Origin: Flavobacteriales bacterium
GTDB taxonomy: Bacteria > Bacteroidota > Bacteroidia > Flavobacteriales_D > Sanyastnellaceae
DNA length: 6,234 nt
Direction: 5' to 3'
NCBI GenBank assembly: GCA_947457285.1
Contig: CANGVZ010000134.1
Span: 1 to 6,234, forward strand
Made by a program: the position numbers and the translations under genes. The notes beneath the pieces were generated by a model that searched no databases, was not told the DNA's origin, and saw only the letters and a list, made by a program, of their open reading frames with translations. Positions 4,441 to 6,234 of the stretch are shown piece by piece. Numbering within the stretch: the stretch's first letter is position 1; the number at the start of each line of letters is the position of its first letter.

Positions 4441-5522
4441 TTCCCGTCTAGGCCGATTTCTTGTTGGACCTCTGGTTTGGAGACCTTCCAGATAAAGCCA
4501 TCTAGTACATAGTGCGTCAACTGCGGGAGGGCGAGTAGGGGGATGAGAATGTTCAACCACTCTCGCTGCTGAATATGTGGCAAAAAATATAGGCCGGAGA
4601 AAAATTGTGGATGGTCGCGCCAATGAAGTATGTCCCACATTGCTTCTTCAAAGACTGCAAGGGTGATTAAAACCAATAGAAAGACCGTGGCGCCCTGCAA
4701 CACCCGAAGCCTTCCCTGATGCTTTCCTTGGGCTTCTAATTCCTTTTGGCGGGTAAACCATACCAGCGCCATATATGGTATGCCGTGACTTACCACGTTC
4801 AATGCCGTAAAGGTTAGATCGGCATTGAAATAAACGATGCCGAAATACCAACTCAATATAGTCCCGATGATGAGGCCGTGCTTTGGGAGGTTCAAACCGT
4901 ATCGTACAATTTCGTAAATCGTACTGGTAATATATGCCGCCAGAAGGACCATGTACAAGACATGTAACGCTCGTTGTAAATTTTCCGAGGCTTGCACCAG
5001 CATAAAATCCCCGTCTACAAACCAGTGAAATTCGCGGCTTGGATCCAAGTGCCAATAAATGATGGGATAAATACTGGCGGCGTATATGGTGACAGTTTGC
5101 AGCCATCTGAGCCAACGCGGGAGTTGTTCTTTTCTACTGTAGATTTTCATAAAGCCATATTGCTGGCGAATGAAATGGAAGACAGCGAGGTAGGCTAGAC
5201 AGCGCCAAAACCACAACGGATTGATGGTGTATATCATCATCGCAATGCCGAAAGAAATCGCTGGTATGCGCAGCATTACGCCACGATATTTTTGAAAGGC
5301 GGTTTTGCTTAAATAAGAGCGAAAGAGGGTACTATACACATGCGCTACATCGATGCACACCACCAGAAACATCCATAGCATCGGCGAAACGTCAGAATTT
5401 TGGATAAGCGAAGAGGGCAAGCAAAACAAAATTGCAAGCACCACGAACGGTGGTGCAATAATGAGCAATCCGTCCCATAGCGGAGAGTGGATGTAAGAAT
5501 TTATGCGCCCTTTATTTGTCAT
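4428..5522 (-). CDS. Polytopic membrane protein of unknown function with conserved-looking His motifs, 364 aa
   Basis: The protein has roughly eight to ten hydrophobic segments (around residues 15-40, 48-68, 84-102, 104-120, 143-158, 184-206, 216-235, 240-256, 275-293 and 322-345), so it is an integral inner-membrane protein. Four histidines sit in motif-like settings within or next to these segments: H61 (IDVAHVYST), H116 (VFHFIRQQYGF), H246 (VVSHGIPYM) and H337 (LTHYVLDGFIW). Spread membrane histidines are typical of metal-binding membrane oxygenases. The HF/HG/HY pattern loosely recalls the Brp/Blh carotene-dioxygenase family, but this is a speculative resemblance and I cannot assign the family. 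The ATG overlaps the stop of the upstream oxidoreductase gene (ATGA), so the two are probably translationally coupled. The last codons (KNKG and stop) lie inside the degenerate edge of the TTCCTTG array, so the natural C-terminus may have been altered by repeat growth. Confidence 0.82.
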   Translation of the reverse strand: MTNKGRINSYIHSPLWDGLLIIAPPFVVLAILFCLPSSLIQNSDVSPMLWMFLVVCIDVAHVYSTLFRSYLSKTAFQKYRGVMLRIPAISFGIAMMIYTINPLWFWRCLAYLAVFHFIRQQYGFMKIYSRKEQLPRWLRWLQTVTIYAASIYPIIYWHLDPSREFHWFVDGDFMLVQASENLQRALHVLYMVLLAAYITSTIYEIVRYGLNLPKHGLIIGTILSWYFGIVYFNADLTFTALNVVSHGIPYMALVWFTRQKELEAQGKHQGRLRVLQGATVFLLVLITLAVFEEAMWDILHWRDHPQFFSGLYFLPHIQQREWLNILIPLLALPQLTHYVLDGFIWKVSKPEVQQEIGLDGKNKG

Positions 5523-6234
5523 TGTCTTTTGTTCAATAACGCTTCTGCCGCAATCAATCCCTGATGAAAAGCCTCTTCAAATACCGATATTCCACCATGA
5601 TCGCAATGTGCAAAATACACATTCTTTATTTCACCGAGAATGCTATTTCTCACTGGTCGATCCCGCCAGATAGCATTCATCACCGGTCGGGGCATGGCGT
5701 GACCCCATAACTTTATTTCAATAGCTGAAGTATGCTCTTCGATATCTGGATGGACCACCTTTAATTCTTCAAAAATACTCTTAGCCCATTCTTCATTGGG
5801 CATCTCGTAGGCACGCATGCGCTCCGCTTTTGCATCGCTGCCACTTAAGGGGCGATAGTATGTCAGCACTAATTTTGTGGGCTTCATATTGGGCAGCTGG
5901 TGACAGCTATTTACATACCCCAATGATTGATCATTCATTATCACATTGTCCCACGACATTTTTACTCCATGCCTTTCTTGAAGTTGATTGGATACCGAAA
6001 GATTGGCTACCAACCAAGGAGCATAGCTCACGTTGGTGGCGCAGTCGGCTATGGTTTTCGATATATCGCCTTGCATTTTTCGATGCACAAACAATGGCAA
6101 CGCGTTGATGATCTGCTGAGTCGCTATGCGCTTTGATTGTTGCTTTTTTATATCATAACAAAGCACTTCGAAACCTTCCTCGGTCTTTGAAATGGAATAA
6201 ACGATTTGACTTGTTTTGATTTTATCTTGGGGAA
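5519..6234 (-). CDS. FAD-dependent amine-oxidase-like oxidoreductase, C-terminal part (5' end outside window)
   Basis: The frame stays open to the window edge (encoding PQDKIKTSQIVYSISKTEEG and on), so the GTG at 6166 is not a real start and the N-terminal FAD-binding Rossmann motif lies outside. The visible part begins with a strand-rich segment ending in IINALPLFV, the position where amine-oxidase-type flavoproteins have '.vI.A.P'. It continues through YAPWLVANL, WDNVIMNDQSLGYVNSCHQ, LVLTYYRPL and LWGHAMPRP. The end, NVYFAHCDHGGISVFEEAFHQGLIAAEALL, is the usual C-terminal flavin-contacting region of the flavin-containing amine oxidoreductase superfamily (a 'yfAg.d..g.....eaA..sG..aA' pattern), with a helix running off the cofactor site. 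The substrate cannot be deduced; relatives include amine oxidases and phytoene-desaturase-like enzymes. It is the upstream partner of the membrane protein, overlapping it by 4 bases. Confidence 0.85.
   Translation of the reverse strand, partial: PQDKIKTSQIVYSISKTEEGFEVLCYDIKKQQSKRIATQQIINALPLFVHRKMQGDISKTIADCATNVSYAPWLVANLSVSNQLQERHGVKMSWDNVIMNDQSLGYVNSCHQLPNMKPTKLVLTYYRPLSGSDAKAERMRAYEMPNEEWAKSIFEELKVVHPDIEEHTSAIEIKLWGHAMPRPVMNAIWRDRPVRNSILGEIKNVYFAHCDHGGISVFEEAFHQGLIAAEALLNKRQ

Noticed and set aside
4265..4512. Two plus-strand frames encoding SLFLVPC-type repeats
   Set aside because: They arise from the same TTCCTTG array, with no start signal, and have no composition of a real protein.
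4255..4638. Minus-strand open frame with an NKEQGTR-repeat protein
   Set aside because: It is the 7-nt array read in an open frame and overlaps the well-supported membrane protein gene in another frame.
4648..5198. Alternative frames (both strands) across the membrane protein gene
   Set aside because: They lack hydrophobic or domain structure of their own and overlap a long, coherent multi-spanning protein.
5830..6136. Plus-strand frames opposite the flavoprotein
   Set aside because: They are antisense shadows; the minus-strand frame shows conserved flavoprotein C-terminal motifs.
6164..6166. GTG as the start of the flavoprotein
   Set aside because: The frame continues for 22 more sense codons to the window edge, and the protein would lack its FAD-binding half.

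Overview
The window looks like a chromosomal piece from a member of the Bacteroidota, probably a flavobacterial-type genome. This is an inference. It rests on low GC, weak or absent Shine-Dalgarno sequences, octamers matching the Bacteroidota -7 promoter consensus TAnnTTTG (one perfect near 2369, one 7/8 in front of the tRNA), runs of small exported hypothetical proteins, and intergenic DNA full of short tandem repeats. The species cannot be named from this sequence.

Layout. (1) Positions 1-788 are the right-hand part of an IS3-family insertion sequence, with the DDE catalytic domain of its transposase; the left part lies outside the window. (2) Positions 789-1079 hold a short membrane-anchored reading frame that starts right at the IS border. 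It may be the surviving 3' end of a gene cut by the insertion. (3) Positions 1238-3838 hold five closely spaced plus-strand genes for small proteins. Each has an N-terminal signal peptide or membrane anchor and no recognised enzyme motif; one resembles a bacterial DUF (tentatively DUF6843). Spacing (6 nt, 33 nt, an 8-nt overlap, 8 nt) suggests one or two transcription units. (4) Positions 3839-4427 are a convergent intergenic region packed with at least four tandem-repeat families (units of 14, 7/8, 6 and 7 nt). A minus-strand tRNA-Arg(CCT) gene sits in the middle, bracketed by a 28-nt imperfect inverted repeat. A four-tract GGG motif on the tRNA's transcribed strand lies just beyond its 3' end. 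(5) Positions 4428-6234 hold a minus-strand two-gene operon: the C-terminal part of a flavin-dependent amine-oxidase-like oxidoreductase, still open at the window edge, then a polytopic membrane protein with four conserved-looking histidine motifs. The two overlap by ATGA.

How the parts fit. The minus-strand pair reads as a stable, translationally coupled function, possibly a membrane redox pathway acting on a lipid or isoprenoid substrate (inference only). The plus-strand block beside the IS and the tRNA looks like accessory DNA encoding cell-envelope proteins. The repeat-rich region separates the two and reaches into the last codons of the membrane protein gene. No complete novel defence system, CRISPR array or retroelement is visible. 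The most unusual element is the nested repeat architecture around the tRNA.
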